Assembly: GCF_015840915.1 (NCBI RefSeq)
Contig: NZ_CP060398.1
Coordinates: forward strand, 992,001 to 1,056,000
Length of the DNA stretch: 64,000 nucleotides
Origin: Synechococcus sp. CBW1002
Lineage (GTDB): Bacteria > Cyanobacteriota > Cyanobacteriia > PCC-6307 > Cyanobiaceae
Direction: 5' to 3'
The first letter of the stretch is position 1. Each line of letters starts with the position of its first letter. The position numbers and the translations under genes were made by a program. The notes beneath the pieces are model-generated. The model had not been told where the DNA came from and searched no databases. It worked only from the letters and a program-made list of their open reading frames with translations. Below, one piece after another: positions 28,969 to 37,651 of this stretch.

Positions 28969-30369
28969 TCAGCTCACCCGCCGATGATGCTGCCGGTAGA
29001 AGCGCATCACCGCCAGCGCCACGCTCTTGGAATCGTGGCGCAGTGTGGCCCCGGGACGGCTTCCCTGCATCGGCGCCAGCATCACCTCATAGCCCTGGCT
29101 GGTCAGGCGGTGGGTATCGCACTCCACCGGCTCGGCACCGCGGCGGCGATAGGCCTCCACCAACGGCGAGGGACTGAGCTTCTCCTGAGCCAGCACCGCA
29201 TCGAACAGCCTCTGGTCCACCCCCAGAGTGGCGAGCTGGGCCTCGATCGCCCGGAGATGGCCTTCGACATCGAGCCCGTCGGTCTCCCCGGGCTGGGTCA
29301 TCAGGTTGCAGATGTAAAGGCGCGGAGCACGGCTCTGGCGAATCGCCGCCACCAGTTCCGGCACCAGCAGGTTCGGCAGCAGGGAGGTGTAGAGGCTGCC
29401 GGGACCCAGCACGATCAGATCGGCATGGGCGATCGCCTCGATGGCTCGGGGCAGGGCGGGCGGCCGTTCCGGGATGCAGCCGAGCCGCACGATCGGGCTG
29501 GAGGCATGGCCGATCGCCGATTCCCCCTCGATCCGATCGCCGTTCTCCAGCTCGGCCCAGAGGCGAACGTCGGCGTTGGTGGCCGGCACCACCTGGCCCT
29601 GGACCGCCAGCACCCGGCTGCTGGCGGTGATCGCCGATTCGAGGCTGCCGGTGATGGCCGTGAGGGCCGACAGGAAGAGGTTGCCGAAACTGTGGCCTTC
29701 GAGACCACTGCCCGCCTGGAAGCGGTATTGGAACAGGCGGGTGAGCAGAGGCTCCTCACGGGCCAGGGCTGCCAGGCAGTTGCGGATGTCGCCCGGCGGC
29801 TGGACGCCCAGCTCTCGCCGCAGCACGCCGCTGCTGCCGCCGTCGTCGGCCACCGTGACGATCGCGGTGATGTTGCCGCTGTAGCGCTTCAGGCCGGAGA
29901 GCAGGGTGGAGAGCCCGGTGCCGCCGCCGATCGCCACGATGTTCGGGCCGCGGTTGAGCCGGCGCTGGGCCACGAGGGCATCCACCAGCACCGTGCCCTT
30001 CTCAGGAGCCAGGGCCCGCTGGATCGACCCGAAACTGCGGCTCTGGCCCCAGATCACCAGGGCCGCCCCCAGGAGCAGCACCAGCGGCCCGGTGATGCCC
30101 CGCGGCAGCACCTGGGTGACCTGAGCCAGCAGCCAGGTGAGCGTTTCGATCGTCCAGTAGATCGGTTTGAAATCCGCCCAGACCGCCGCTCCGAGCAGGG
30201 CGATCATCAGACCCAGGCCGGAGGTGAGCACCCAGCGCTTCACCACCAGGCCGGGCTGCAGCCAGCGGGCGGCCCGGCGGGAGCGGCTGACCAGATCACG
30301 GCGGCGCATGTCACCCCGACCCATCCAGCCGGGTCGTCGGGGTGGGCGTGGGGCGTGCCGGGTGCTCAT
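28969..30369 (-). CDS. YvcK/CofD-like protein (gluconeogenesis factor family)
   Basis: A 466-residue member of the YvcK family, which binds UDP-sugars and influences cell shape and carbon metabolism in Bacillus. The fold is shared with CofD phospholactate transferase. VAIGGGTGLSTLLSGLKRY near 145 is the nucleotide-binding loop, followed by VADDGGSSGVLRRE and PPGDIRNCLAALA. GLEGHSFGNLFL and LGPGSLYTSLLPNL are further signatures. The first 130 residues add a basic leader and two hydrophobic segments (near 49-68 and 92-112), so it is probably membrane-tethered, as in other cyanobacterial members. ATG at 30369 is used; ATG at 30309 is an alternative. It diverges from the MCE transport genes. Confidence 0.9.
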   Translation of the reverse strand: MSTRHAPRPPRRPGWMGRGDMRRRDLVSRSRRAARWLQPGLVVKRWVLTSGLGLMIALLGAAVWADFKPIYWTIETLTWLLAQVTQVLPRGITGPLVLLLGAALVIWGQSRSFGSIQRALAPEKGTVLVDALVAQRRLNRGPNIVAIGGGTGLSTLLSGLKRYSGNITAIVTVADDGGSSGVLRRELGVQPPGDIRNCLAALAREEPLLTRLFQYRFQAGSGLEGHSFGNLFLSALTAITGSLESAITASSRVLAVQGQVVPATNADVRLWAELENGDRIEGESAIGHASSPIVRLGCIPERPPALPRAIEAIAHADLIVLGPGSLYTSLLPNLLVPELVAAIRQSRAPRLYICNLMTQPGETDGLDVEGHLRAIEAQLATLGVDQRLFDAVLAQEKLSPSPLVEAYRRRGAEPVECDTHRLTSQGYEVMLAPMQGSRPGATLRHDSKSVALAVMRFYRQHHRRVS

Positions 30370-30634
30370 CGCCCGTGGCCTCCCCTATCGCCTCTGCGGC
30401 CGTCTGCCTGGCCCGTGCGGCTCCGCCAGGGCTCCCCGCAGACGAGGAGGCAAGGCAAGGGCTGGGAGCAGGACGCCATCGGCAAACCGGGCTGATCGAA
30501 CTGTACGGATGAAACGGCGGGAGGGTGAAACCTCGGCTGGTTGCAGGCAGGATGGGAGCCTTGCGCTGTGGTCCGTGCCGGATGCTGTTCCTCTGCCGGC
30601 ATCCCGACGCACCCAGTCCCACGGGGGTGTGGCG

Positions 30635-31495
30635 ATGAAGGTCGCTGGGGCGGCGGAGCCTGGGTCGCTGGCTGATGGCTCGGCTGTTGCAGGGTCTGCT
30701 GTTGATGGGCCTGGGGGAAAGGTGCCCGTGGCCCAAATGCAGGGGGTGTCGATGCGCTGGGGTGAGAGCCTCGTGCTCGACGACATCAACCTGGTGGTGC
30801 ATCCGGGCGAGCGCCTGGTGGTGGTGGGGCCCTCCGGATCGGGCAAATCAACGATCCTGCGGCTGCTGGCCGGCCTGCTGCTGCCCAGCGCCGGCAGCCT
30901 GCGGATCCACGGGCTGGAGCAGCGCTACCTGCGCCTGGATCAGCGCCAGCCACCGGATGTGCGCCTGGTGTTTCAGAACCCTGCCCTGCTGGCCTCGCTC
31001 ACGGTGGGTGAAAACGTCGGCTTTCTGCTCTATCGCTACGGGCGGCTGGGCGAGGCCGAGATTCGCCGCCGGGTGGGCGACGCGCTTGCGGCCGTCGGAC
31101 TGGCCGGCATCGAGGGAAAGATGCCCGGCGAACTCAGCGGTGGCATGCAGAAGCGGGTCAGCTTCGCCCGCGCCATCATCCAGGACCCCTCCCGGGCCGA
31201 TGTCCAGGAGCCGCTGCTGTTGTTCGATGAGCCCACCGCCGGGCTCGATCCGGTGGCCTGTACCCGCATCGAGGATCTGATTGTCACCACCACCGACATG
31301 GCCCAGGCCTCCTCGGTGGTGGTGAGCCACGTGATGAGCACGATCGAGCGCTCCGGTGAGCGGCTCGTGCTCCTCTACGACGGCCGCTTTCGTTGGCAGG
31401 GCACCGTGGAGGAGTTCCGCAGCACCGATAATCCCTACGTCGAGCAGTTCCGGAGCGGCAGCTTGCGCGGACCCATGCAGCCCAAGGAGGTCTGA
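30635..31495 (+). CDS. ABC transporter ATP-binding protein, MlaF/TGD3-like
   Basis: ATPase of an MCE-type lipid transporter. The 286-residue protein has Walker A GPSGSGKST near residue 67, Q-loop FQNPAL, the ABC signature LSGGMQKR near 167, and Walker B LLLFDEPTAGLDP near 196, with VVSHVM as the H-loop. The spacing and the signature with Met-Gln-Lys-Arg are typical of MlaF and chloroplast TGD3. A 35-residue Ala/Gly-rich leader precedes the domain; ATG at 30635 is the closest start. The MlaD-like gene starts 3 bases downstream, so the two are one unit. Related systems move phospholipids between the inner and outer membrane. Confidence 0.92.
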   Translation: MKVAGAAEPGSLADGSAVAGSAVDGPGGKVPVAQMQGVSMRWGESLVLDDINLVVHPGERLVVVGPSGSGKSTILRLLAGLLLPSAGSLRIHGLEQRYLRLDQRQPPDVRLVFQNPALLASLTVGENVGFLLYRYGRLGEAEIRRRVGDALAAVGLAGIEGKMPGELSGGMQKRVSFARAIIQDPSRADVQEPLLLFDEPTAGLDPVACTRIEDLIVTTTDMAQASSVVVSHVMSTIERSGERLVLLYDGRFRWQGTVEEFRSTDNPYVEQFRSGSLRGPMQPKEV

Positions 31496-31498
31496 ACG

Positions 31499-32539
31499 AT
31501 GCGCCGCAGTGTCCGTGAAGCCCTGGTGGGCTTTTCCCTTCTCGCCGCCATCGTGGGTGGTGGCGCGCTCTGGCTCTGGCTGAAGGGCATCTCCCTGCGC
31601 CGCGACACCTGGACGGTGCAGGCCAGCTTCCAGGATGCCGCCGGCCTGGCGGATCGCTCGCCGGTCTCCTTCCGGGGCGTGCTGGTGGGCAATGTGCGCC
31701 GGGTGCGGGTCACCCCGGAGGCGGTGCTGGCTGATCTGGAGATCACCGATCCTGATCTCCGTCTGGCCCGCCCCACCCAGGCCCTGGTGGGCACCGGCTC
31801 GTTGCTGGGGGGAGATGCGGTGGTGGCGCTGGTGAGCAGCGGCAAACCCCTGCCGGCCAGCACGCCCGGGCCGCGCAGTCCGGGCTGCAACACCAAGCTG
31901 ATGCTCTGCAACGGCAGCCGCATCGAGGGCGGCGCCCAGGCGAGTCTCGGCACCGTCACCGAGACGATGCAGCGGATCCTGGCCGAGAGCGAGCGCCAGA
32001 AGCTGGTGGACAAACTGGTGGGAACCACCGTGAGTTTCGATCGCACCTCCAACGAGGCGGATCGCTTCCTGCGCGAGGCGCAGAAACTGGTGCAGGAGCT
32101 CAACACGGCCGTGAAGAAGGCCGATCCGATCCTGGACAATCTCAACACCGCCACCGTCGAGGCGGCCCAGGCCGGCCGGCATGTGCGCAACCTCACCGCC
32201 GCCCTGGACAACCCCCAGACCGTGAGCGAGCTCAAGGGCACTGTGACCAATGCCGAGAAGCTCACGGCCCGCTGGGAGGCGGTGGGCGGTGACGTGAACA
32301 AGCTCACGGGCGACCCCCAGTTCGTCGATGGGATCCGCAGCCTGGCCATCGGCCTGGGCAAGTTCTTCGAAGAGCTCTACCCCGCCCAGACCGGCCAGGC
32401 GCGTGACAAGGCGGCCCGGGAGAAGGCGGAACGCGAAAAGCGCGACCAGGCGGACCGGGAACAGGCGGATCGTGAAAAAGCTGGCAGCCCGTCGGTCTCG
32501 CGTGCCCGAACCAACCAGCCTCGCGCCGTGAGCCAGTGA
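31499..32539 (+). CDS. MCE family (MlaD/TGD2-like) lipid transport protein
   Basis: A 346-residue substrate-binding component of an MCE transporter. Residues 6-29 form one membrane anchor (LVGFSLLAAIVGGGALWLWL). The MCE domain spans about 38-120 and includes PVSFRGVLVGNVRRV. A helical region follows (about 160-290), and the tail from about 300 is strongly charged with repeated K/R/E/D blocks (REKAEREKRDQADRE), probably a coiled coil. It follows the ATPase gene by 3 bases. No permease gene is adjacent, so that subunit must be encoded elsewhere. The gene ends convergently 42 bases from chlD. Confidence 0.9.
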   Translation: MRRSVREALVGFSLLAAIVGGGALWLWLKGISLRRDTWTVQASFQDAAGLADRSPVSFRGVLVGNVRRVRVTPEAVLADLEITDPDLRLARPTQALVGTGSLLGGDAVVALVSSGKPLPASTPGPRSPGCNTKLMLCNGSRIEGGAQASLGTVTETMQRILAESERQKLVDKLVGTTVSFDRTSNEADRFLREAQKLVQELNTAVKKADPILDNLNTATVEAAQAGRHVRNLTAALDNPQTVSELKGTVTNAEKLTARWEAVGGDVNKLTGDPQFVDGIRSLAIGLGKFFEELYPAQTGQARDKAAREKAEREKRDQADREQADREKAGSPSVSRARTNQPRAVSQ

Positions 32540-32581
32540 AGAGGTGAAACGGTGAAAGCCTGAGGCCGGGACCGTTGCAGC

Positions 32582-34708
32582 TCAGACGCCGTTGATCGCC
32601 TCCAGGGCAATGGCGGCGATCGCCTGATCGCTGGCCTTGGGCAACTGCACGTACTTGCCGCCGGCGGCCTCGGCCAGTTCCTTGCCCATGCCGCTGCCGA
32701 TGAACTTGCGCTCGGTGTCGATCACCAGCAGCTTCAGCCCCAGGGCGCGGTAACGGCCGGCCACCTGCTTCACCTCCTCCTTGAGGTCCACCGGTTCCTC
32801 GCCCTCCAGCTCGGGTTGGCCGAGGGAGCGGCTCAGGGGCACGTTGCCGCGGCCGTCGGTGATCGCCACCACCACCACCTGGCCCAGATCGCCGGTGGCG
32901 AGGGCATTGGCGCCCACCCGTGCCGCCTGGGAAAGACCATGGGCCAGGGGCGAACCGCCGCCGCAGGGCATCGATTCGAGCCGGCGCCGGGCCGCGGTGA
33001 TCGATCGGGTGGGGGGCAGAAGCACCTCGGCCTGCTCACCGCGGAAGGGGATCAAGGCGACTTCGTCGCGGTTTTCGTAGGCCTCGGTGAGCAGCCGGAT
33101 CACGGCACCCTTGGCGCTCTGCATGCGGTTGAGCGCCATCGAACCGCTGGCATCCACCAGGAAGATCACCAGGGCGCCGGCCTTGCGTTGCAGTTGCTTG
33201 GCCCGCAGGTCGCCATCCTCCACGATCACCGTTCGGTGCGGCTCCCGCTCCCGGCGGGCTTTCTGATACGGGGCGGCGGCCCGCAGGGTGGCATCCACGG
33301 CGATGCGCGTCACCGGGCCGCGGGGCAGCATCGGTTTCACGTAGCGACCGCGGGAATCGCTGAGCACCACGCTGCGCTTGCCGCTGCCGCCGCTGCGGGC
33401 CTTGGCAGCGTTGAACAGCAGCAGGTCGGGGTCGATGGCGATGGCTTCGGGGTCGAGCAGGAATTCCTCCGGCACCTGGGGAGGCGGCTGGTCGTCCGGG
33501 GTGTCGTCTTCGTCCTGGTCGTCGTCCTGGTTGTCCTCGTTCTGGTCGGGTTCATCGGGTTGCTCCGGCTCCTCCGGCGGTTGCTCCCCCTGGGGCGGTG
33601 GCGGCGGCGGCGGCTCCATCGGCTGCTCGGGATCCGGGGGCGGCAGCTGCAGGGCCCGCGGCGCAATCACCAGGCGCACGGCCACCTGCAGGTCGTCGGC
33701 TTCCACCCGGTCGCGGCCGCTCAGGGCGGCGTGGGCGCGGGCCACCCGCACCGCATAGAGCTCGGAGCGGTGCCCTTCGACGCCGCCGCGCAGGGCCTCG
33801 GTCACCAGGTAGGTGATCTGCTCGCGGCTGATGCTCACGTCCGGCAACCACTGGCGGGCCAGCAGCAGCTGGGTGGCGAGGGCGTCGGTCTCCTCCTGCC
33901 ACCGCTGCCGGAAGCTGTCGCTGGATTCGCCATGGGCCAGGGCGGAGCGGGTAATCTCGACGCGCTGATCCAGATCCAGCGACTGGTTGGCGCTCAGGGC
34001 GATGGCGAAGCGATCCAGCAGGTGGTCCCGCACCGCCCCCTCCTCGGGGTTGTAGGTGGCGATCAGCAGGCAGCGGCAGGGGTGGCTGAGGCTGAGCCCC
34101 TCCCGCTCGATCCGGTTCTCGCCGCTGCCCACCGCCGCCAGCAGGAGGTTGGTGATGCCGTCGTCCAGCAGGTTGAGCTCGTCGACATAGAGCACGCCGC
34201 GGTGGGCTTCCGCCAGCAGGCCCGGCTGAAACACGGCCTGGCCGCTGGCCAGGGAGGCGGTCACGTCGACCGAGCCCACGAGCCGGTCTTCGGTGACACC
34301 CAGCGGCACCTGCACGAAGGGTGCCGGCACCACCCGGGTGGGCAGCAGGGCGCTGGGGTCGGCGCCGCTGGCATCGCCCCCCAGTTCGGTGATGCGACGG
34401 CGGGTCGCCTCGTCCCAGTCCTCCGGTCGGGTCGGATCGGCATTGAGGCTGTCCACGATCACATCGATCGGTGGCAGCAGCGCATGCAGACCCCGGGCCA
34501 GCACCGATTTGCCGGTGCCGCGTCCGCCGGCGATCACCACTCCGCCCAGGCCCGGATCCACCGCCGCCAGCAGCAGGGCCAGCTTCAGGGTGCCGTGGCC
34601 CGTGATCGCGGCCAGGGGGAAGGAGCGGGCGGCCTGGTCGGCGCTGGCCGTGGCCGTGGCCGTGGCGGCGGTGGGGGGACCGGAGGGGCTGGTGGCGCTG
34701 GCAACCAT
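32582..34708 (-). CDS. chlD: Magnesium chelatase subunit D
   Basis: Subunit D of the ATP-dependent complex that inserts Mg into protoporphyrin IX, first step of chlorophyll synthesis. The 708-residue protein has an N-terminal AAA+ part (about 30-345) with the Walker A loop [14 protein letters not shown] near 64 and the segment [12 protein letters not shown] linker rich in Pro, Asp and Glu (about 355-430) follows. The C-terminal VWA domain has the metal site [13 protein letters not shown] near 515. The start is ATG 34708; a longer frame reaching 36187 is only a GC-rich read-through across the NUDIX and photolyase genes. Length and domains match cyanobacterial ChlD. Confidence 0.97.
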   Translation of the reverse strand: MVASATSPSGPPTAATATATASADQAARSFPLAAITGHGTLKLALLLAAVDPGLGGVVIAGGRGTGKSVLARGLHALLPPIDVIVDSLNADPTRPEDWDEATRRRITELGGDASGADPSALLPTRVVPAPFVQVPLGVTEDRLVGSVDVTASLASGQAVFQPGLLAEAHRGVLYVDELNLLDDGITNLLLAAVGSGENRIEREGLSLSHPCRCLLIATYNPEEGAVRDHLLDRFAIALSANQSLDLDQRVEITRSALAHGESSDSFRQRWQEETDALATQLLLARQWLPDVSISREQITYLVTEALRGGVEGHRSELYAVRVARAHAALSGRDRVEADDLQVAVRLVIAPRALQLPPPDPEQPMEPPPPPPPQGEQPPEEPEQPDEPDQNEDNQDDDQDEDDTPDDQPPPQVPEEFLLDPEAIAIDPDLLLFNAAKARSGGSGKRSVVLSDSRGRYVKPMLPRGPVTRIAVDATLRAAAPYQKARREREPHRTVIVEDGDLRAKQLQRKAGALVIFLVDASGSMALNRMQSAKGAVIRLLTEAYENRDEVALIPFRGEQAEVLLPPTRSITAARRRLESMPCGGGSPLAHGLSQAARVGANALATGDLGQVVVVAITDGRGNVPLSRSLGQPELEGEEPVDLKEEVKQVAGRYRALGLKLLVIDTERKFIGSGMGKELAEAAGGKYVQLPKASDQAIAAIALEAINGV

Positions 34709-34978
34709 GGGGGAGGAGGAGGGCCCGCGCGGGGACGTTGTCTGACGTCCAGTCTCGCTGACCGATTGCGCCGCGGCTCTGCGGCCAGACGTCGCCGAGG
34801 CAACTCCTCGCTCTCCCGGCCAACCTGCTGGATCGGCTCCTGCCGAGCCTTGGCGCCCTGCTGCAAGACCGTGCTGCCGGCCGCCCGAGCTGCTGCCGCC
34901 TGGCTCCGGCCGCCCGAACTGCTGCCTCCTGGCTCTAGCTGGCCGGTTTAGCGTCCGCCCCAGCCGTTGATCCCCGCC

Positions 34979-35539
34979 ATGGCGCCCCTGCCGCCCCCTG
35001 AGCCCGCGCGCCATCTCGAGACCCTCGAAGCCCTCGATGCCCGCAAGATCCGCTTCGAGATCAACCGGGTGGAGCTGCCGATGGGGGTGGAGGGCAGCTT
35101 CGGGATCATCCGCCATCCCGGCGCTTCGCTGGCGGTGCCCGTGCTCGATGACGGGCGCGTGGTGGTGCTGCGCCAGTACCGCTTCGCGGTGGCGGCCCGC
35201 ATCCTCGAATTCCCCGCCGGCACCCTGGATCCCGGCGAGGAGCCCCTGGCCACGATGGAGCGGGAGTTGCAGGAGGAGGCGGGCTACAGCGCCTGCCGCT
35301 GGGATCCGCTTGGCCTGATGCTGCCCTGCCCCGGCTATTCCGATGAGGTGATCCACCTGTTCCTGGCCCGGGGGCTCACCCCCCTGGAGGCGCCGCCGGC
35401 CGGCGACGACGACGAGGACCTGGAGGTGCTGCTGATGGAACCCGCCGCACTCGATGCGGCCCTCGCCAGTGGCGACGAGGCCCTCGATGGCAAGAGCGTG
35501 ACCGCCTGGTTCCGGGCCAAGCAGCTGCTGGGGCTCTGA
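34979..35539 (+). CDS. NUDIX hydrolase (ADP-ribose pyrophosphatase-like)
   Basis: A 186-residue NUDIX enzyme, probably cleaving ADP-ribose or a related nucleotide-sugar. The Nudix box is [20 protein letters not shown] plus AGY at about residues 80-102, with all the conserved Gly, Glu and Arg positions. [16 protein letters not shown] precedes it and [13 protein letters not shown] follows, as in the ADP-ribose group. ATG at 34979 is preferred to the TTG at 34967. Its stop shares a base with the photolyase ATG (TGATG), so the two are coupled. An acidic run DDDEDLE near 143 is a species-specific feature. Confidence 0.9.
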   Translation: MAPLPPPEPARHLETLEALDARKIRFEINRVELPMGVEGSFGIIRHPGASLAVPVLDDGRVVVLRQYRFAVAARILEFPAGTLDPGEEPLATMERELQEEAGYSACRWDPLGLMLPCPGYSDEVIHLFLARGLTPLEAPPAGDDDEDLEVLLMEPAALDAALASGDEALDGKSVTAWFRAKQLLGL

Positions 35540-37110
35540 TGGCTTCCCCTGAGGCCGCCCGCCGCTGGCTGTTCTGGCATCGCCGCGATCTGCGGCTGGC
35601 CGACAACCTCGGCCTGGCGGCGGCGGCGGCGGCGACCCCAGCCCTGACGGGTGTGTTTGTGCTCGACCCGGCAATCCTGGCCGACCCGGCGATGGCACCG
35701 GCCCGCCGCTGGTTCCTGCTCGAAAGCCTGCGGGAGCTGGCCGCCTCCTGGCGGGCCTGTGGATCGCGGCTGGTGCTGCTGGAGGGAGACCCGCTGGTGC
35801 TGCTGCCACGGCTGGCTGCCGCCCTCGGTGCCGAGGTGGTGGCCTGGAACCGCGATGTGGAGCCCAGCGGGCGAGCTCGCGACCGGGCCGTGGCCGCCGC
35901 CCTGCAGACCGATGGCCGCCGCGTGCTGGTGGACTGGGATCAGCTGCTGGTCGCCCCGGAGGCGCTGCGCACCGGTGCCGGTGATCCCTATCGCGTCTAC
36001 GGCCCCTTCCTACGCAACTGGCGCGGCCAGGTGGAGCGCAAGCAGGTTCTCGCGGCTCCTGGCACCGCCGGGGGGATCGAGCCGCTGGTGGCACCAACCG
36101 GCCTGCTGGATCTGGACCCGGCGATGCTGCCCCGGCCTGATCTGTGGGAGGCCCTGCCGCGCCTGGAGGCGGTGCCGCCGGCCACACGCTTCGGAGCGGC
36201 CTTCTCCGGCGCCGACCTCTGCCCCTGCCGTCCCGGCGAGGCGGCGGCCCTGGCCCAGCTTGAGGCCTTCTGTGAGGGGCCTGCCAGTGGCCGCGGCCAG
36301 CGAGCTGCGCTCCTGGCCTATGAGCCCCAGCGCAACCTGCCGGGCATCGCCGGCACCTCAGGCCTCAGTGCCGCGCTCGCCTTCGGCACCCTCAGCCCGC
36401 GCCAGGCCTGGGCGACGGCCCGCGCTGCCCGCGACCTCACCCGCAGCGAGGAGGAGCGCACGGCGATCAGCGTCTGGGAGCAGGAACTGGCCTGGCGCGA
36501 GTTCTACCAGCAGGCGCTGTTCCATTTCCCGGAGCTGGCGGAGGGGCCCTACCGGCCCCAGTGGCGTCACTTCCCCTGGGAGAACGACCCCGAGCGCCTC
36601 GAGGCCTGGCGGCAGGGGCTCACCGGGGTGCCGATCGTCGATGCGGCGATGCGGCAGCTCAACGCCAGCGGCTGGATGCACAACCGTTGCCGCATGATCG
36701 TGGCCTCCTTCCTGGTCAAAGACCTGATCTGCGACTGGCGCCTGGGGGAGCGTGCCTTCATGGAACGCCTGGTGGATGGCGATCTGGCGGCCAACAACGG
36801 CGGCTGGCAGTGGAGCGCCAGCAGTGGCATGGATCCGAAGCCCCTGCGCATCTTCAATCCCGCCAGCCAGGCCGCCAAGTTCGACCCGGAGGCCATTTAC
36901 ATCCGCACCTGGCTGCCGGAGCTACGCCACGTGGCCACGGCCGATCTGATCCGCGGCGAGATCGCTCCCCTGGAGCGCTGCGGCTATCCTGCGCCAATCG
37001 TGAGCCATCAGCGGCAGCAGGCCCACTTCAAGGCTCAGTACTCGGCCTTGCCACGAAATGGAGCGGAGGCGGTCCCGGGCTCAGTGGACAGGTCGACAAG
37101 ACTTGCGTGA
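35539..37110 (+). CDS. phrA: Deoxyribodipyrimidine photolyase
   Basis: Light-driven repair enzyme for cyclobutane pyrimidine dimers. The N-terminal Rossmann-like antenna domain begins with [16 protein letters not shown] and runs to about 130. The C-terminal helical FAD domain (about 200-490) shows [51 protein letters not shown] and [12 protein letters not shown] with [10 protein letters not shown], which form the FAD pocket and the Trp electron path. Cyanobacterial class I enzymes of this type use 8-HDF as antenna. At 523 residues it is somewhat longer than the E. coli enzyme, with a variable 30-residue tail. It overlaps the NUDIX stop by one base. Confidence 0.94.
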   Translation: MASPEAARRWLFWHRRDLRLADNLGLAAAAAATPALTGVFVLDPAILADPAMAPARRWFLLESLRELAASWRACGSRLVLLEGDPLVLLPRLAAALGAEVVAWNRDVEPSGRARDRAVAAALQTDGRRVLVDWDQLLVAPEALRTGAGDPYRVYGPFLRNWRGQVERKQVLAAPGTAGGIEPLVAPTGLLDLDPAMLPRPDLWEALPRLEAVPPATRFGAAFSGADLCPCRPGEAAALAQLEAFCEGPASGRGQRAALLAYEPQRNLPGIAGTSGLSAALAFGTLSPRQAWATARAARDLTRSEEERTAISVWEQELAWREFYQQALFHFPELAEGPYRPQWRHFPWENDPERLEAWRQGLTGVPIVDAAMRQLNASGWMHNRCRMIVASFLVKDLICDWRLGERAFMERLVDGDLAANNGGWQWSASSGMDPKPLRIFNPASQAAKFDPEAIYIRTWLPELRHVATADLIRGEIAPLERCGYPAPIVSHQRQQAHFKAQYSALPRNGAEAVPGSVDRSTRLA

Positions 37111-37651
37111 AGACCACTCCCAGCGGTTGCATTCATCCGGTTCAGCGCCTTCATCGCCGCGCAATGATCAATCGAAAGCAGCCGTTGCCGAGAGAGGGCA
37201 GGCTCTGTATTGGATTCCTGGGCAAAGCGAGCATCGCTTACTGGCGTGGCATATTGTCACTGGATTGAATGCCAAGAAAGTCACCTTCTTTGTTGCTTAG
37301 CGGTGCATAGCGGCTGCCCATGACTGCAGCAAACTGCCATCTGGAGAGAAGTGCGCGGTTATGAGCTGGGGCTTGATTTTCAGACCCATCTCAGCTTGCC
37401 AAGGGACTGATCCGAAGGCTTCCGAATCCTCCCTAGCGAATGCACCACCAGGACCTGCTATCCGATCGACAGGCAGACGACTGGAGTGTCGATTTGCACG
37501 TGCCGACCTCGTGCCCACGAATGGACAGATGACATCTCGCAGAGATCGCACTCTCCCAGAGGTCATCGGGCGTTACCGAAAATCCAGGAATTCATGCGAT
37601 GGTGAGTTGACCATAATTTAGCCTTCCCTGAGCGCTATTCAGCCATCAATC
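37111..37651. other. Intergenic region, no convincing gene
   Basis: This 541-base gap lies between the photolyase and the cyanophycin-synthetase-like gene. Base composition looks more AT-rich than the flanks. Two small open frames (minus strand 37297-37566 and plus strand 37361-37621) overlap each other and resemble no family that I recognise. I see no transposase, tRNA or clear terminator. An AT-rich patch around 37608-37622 (CATAATTTA) close to the next gene may be part of a promoter. The region may be the scar of an insertion. Confidence 0.5.

Noticed and set aside
34709-36187. A 1201-codon minus-strand frame that extends chlD upstream to 36187
   Set aside because: ChlD has its normal length from 34708. 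The extension is antisense to the NUDIX and photolyase genes, is Pro/Arg/Gly-rich and has no domain features.
37297-37621. Two small overlapping open frames in the gap before the CphA-like gene
   Set aside because: They overlap on opposite strands, have no ribosome-binding site that I can support and match no family.
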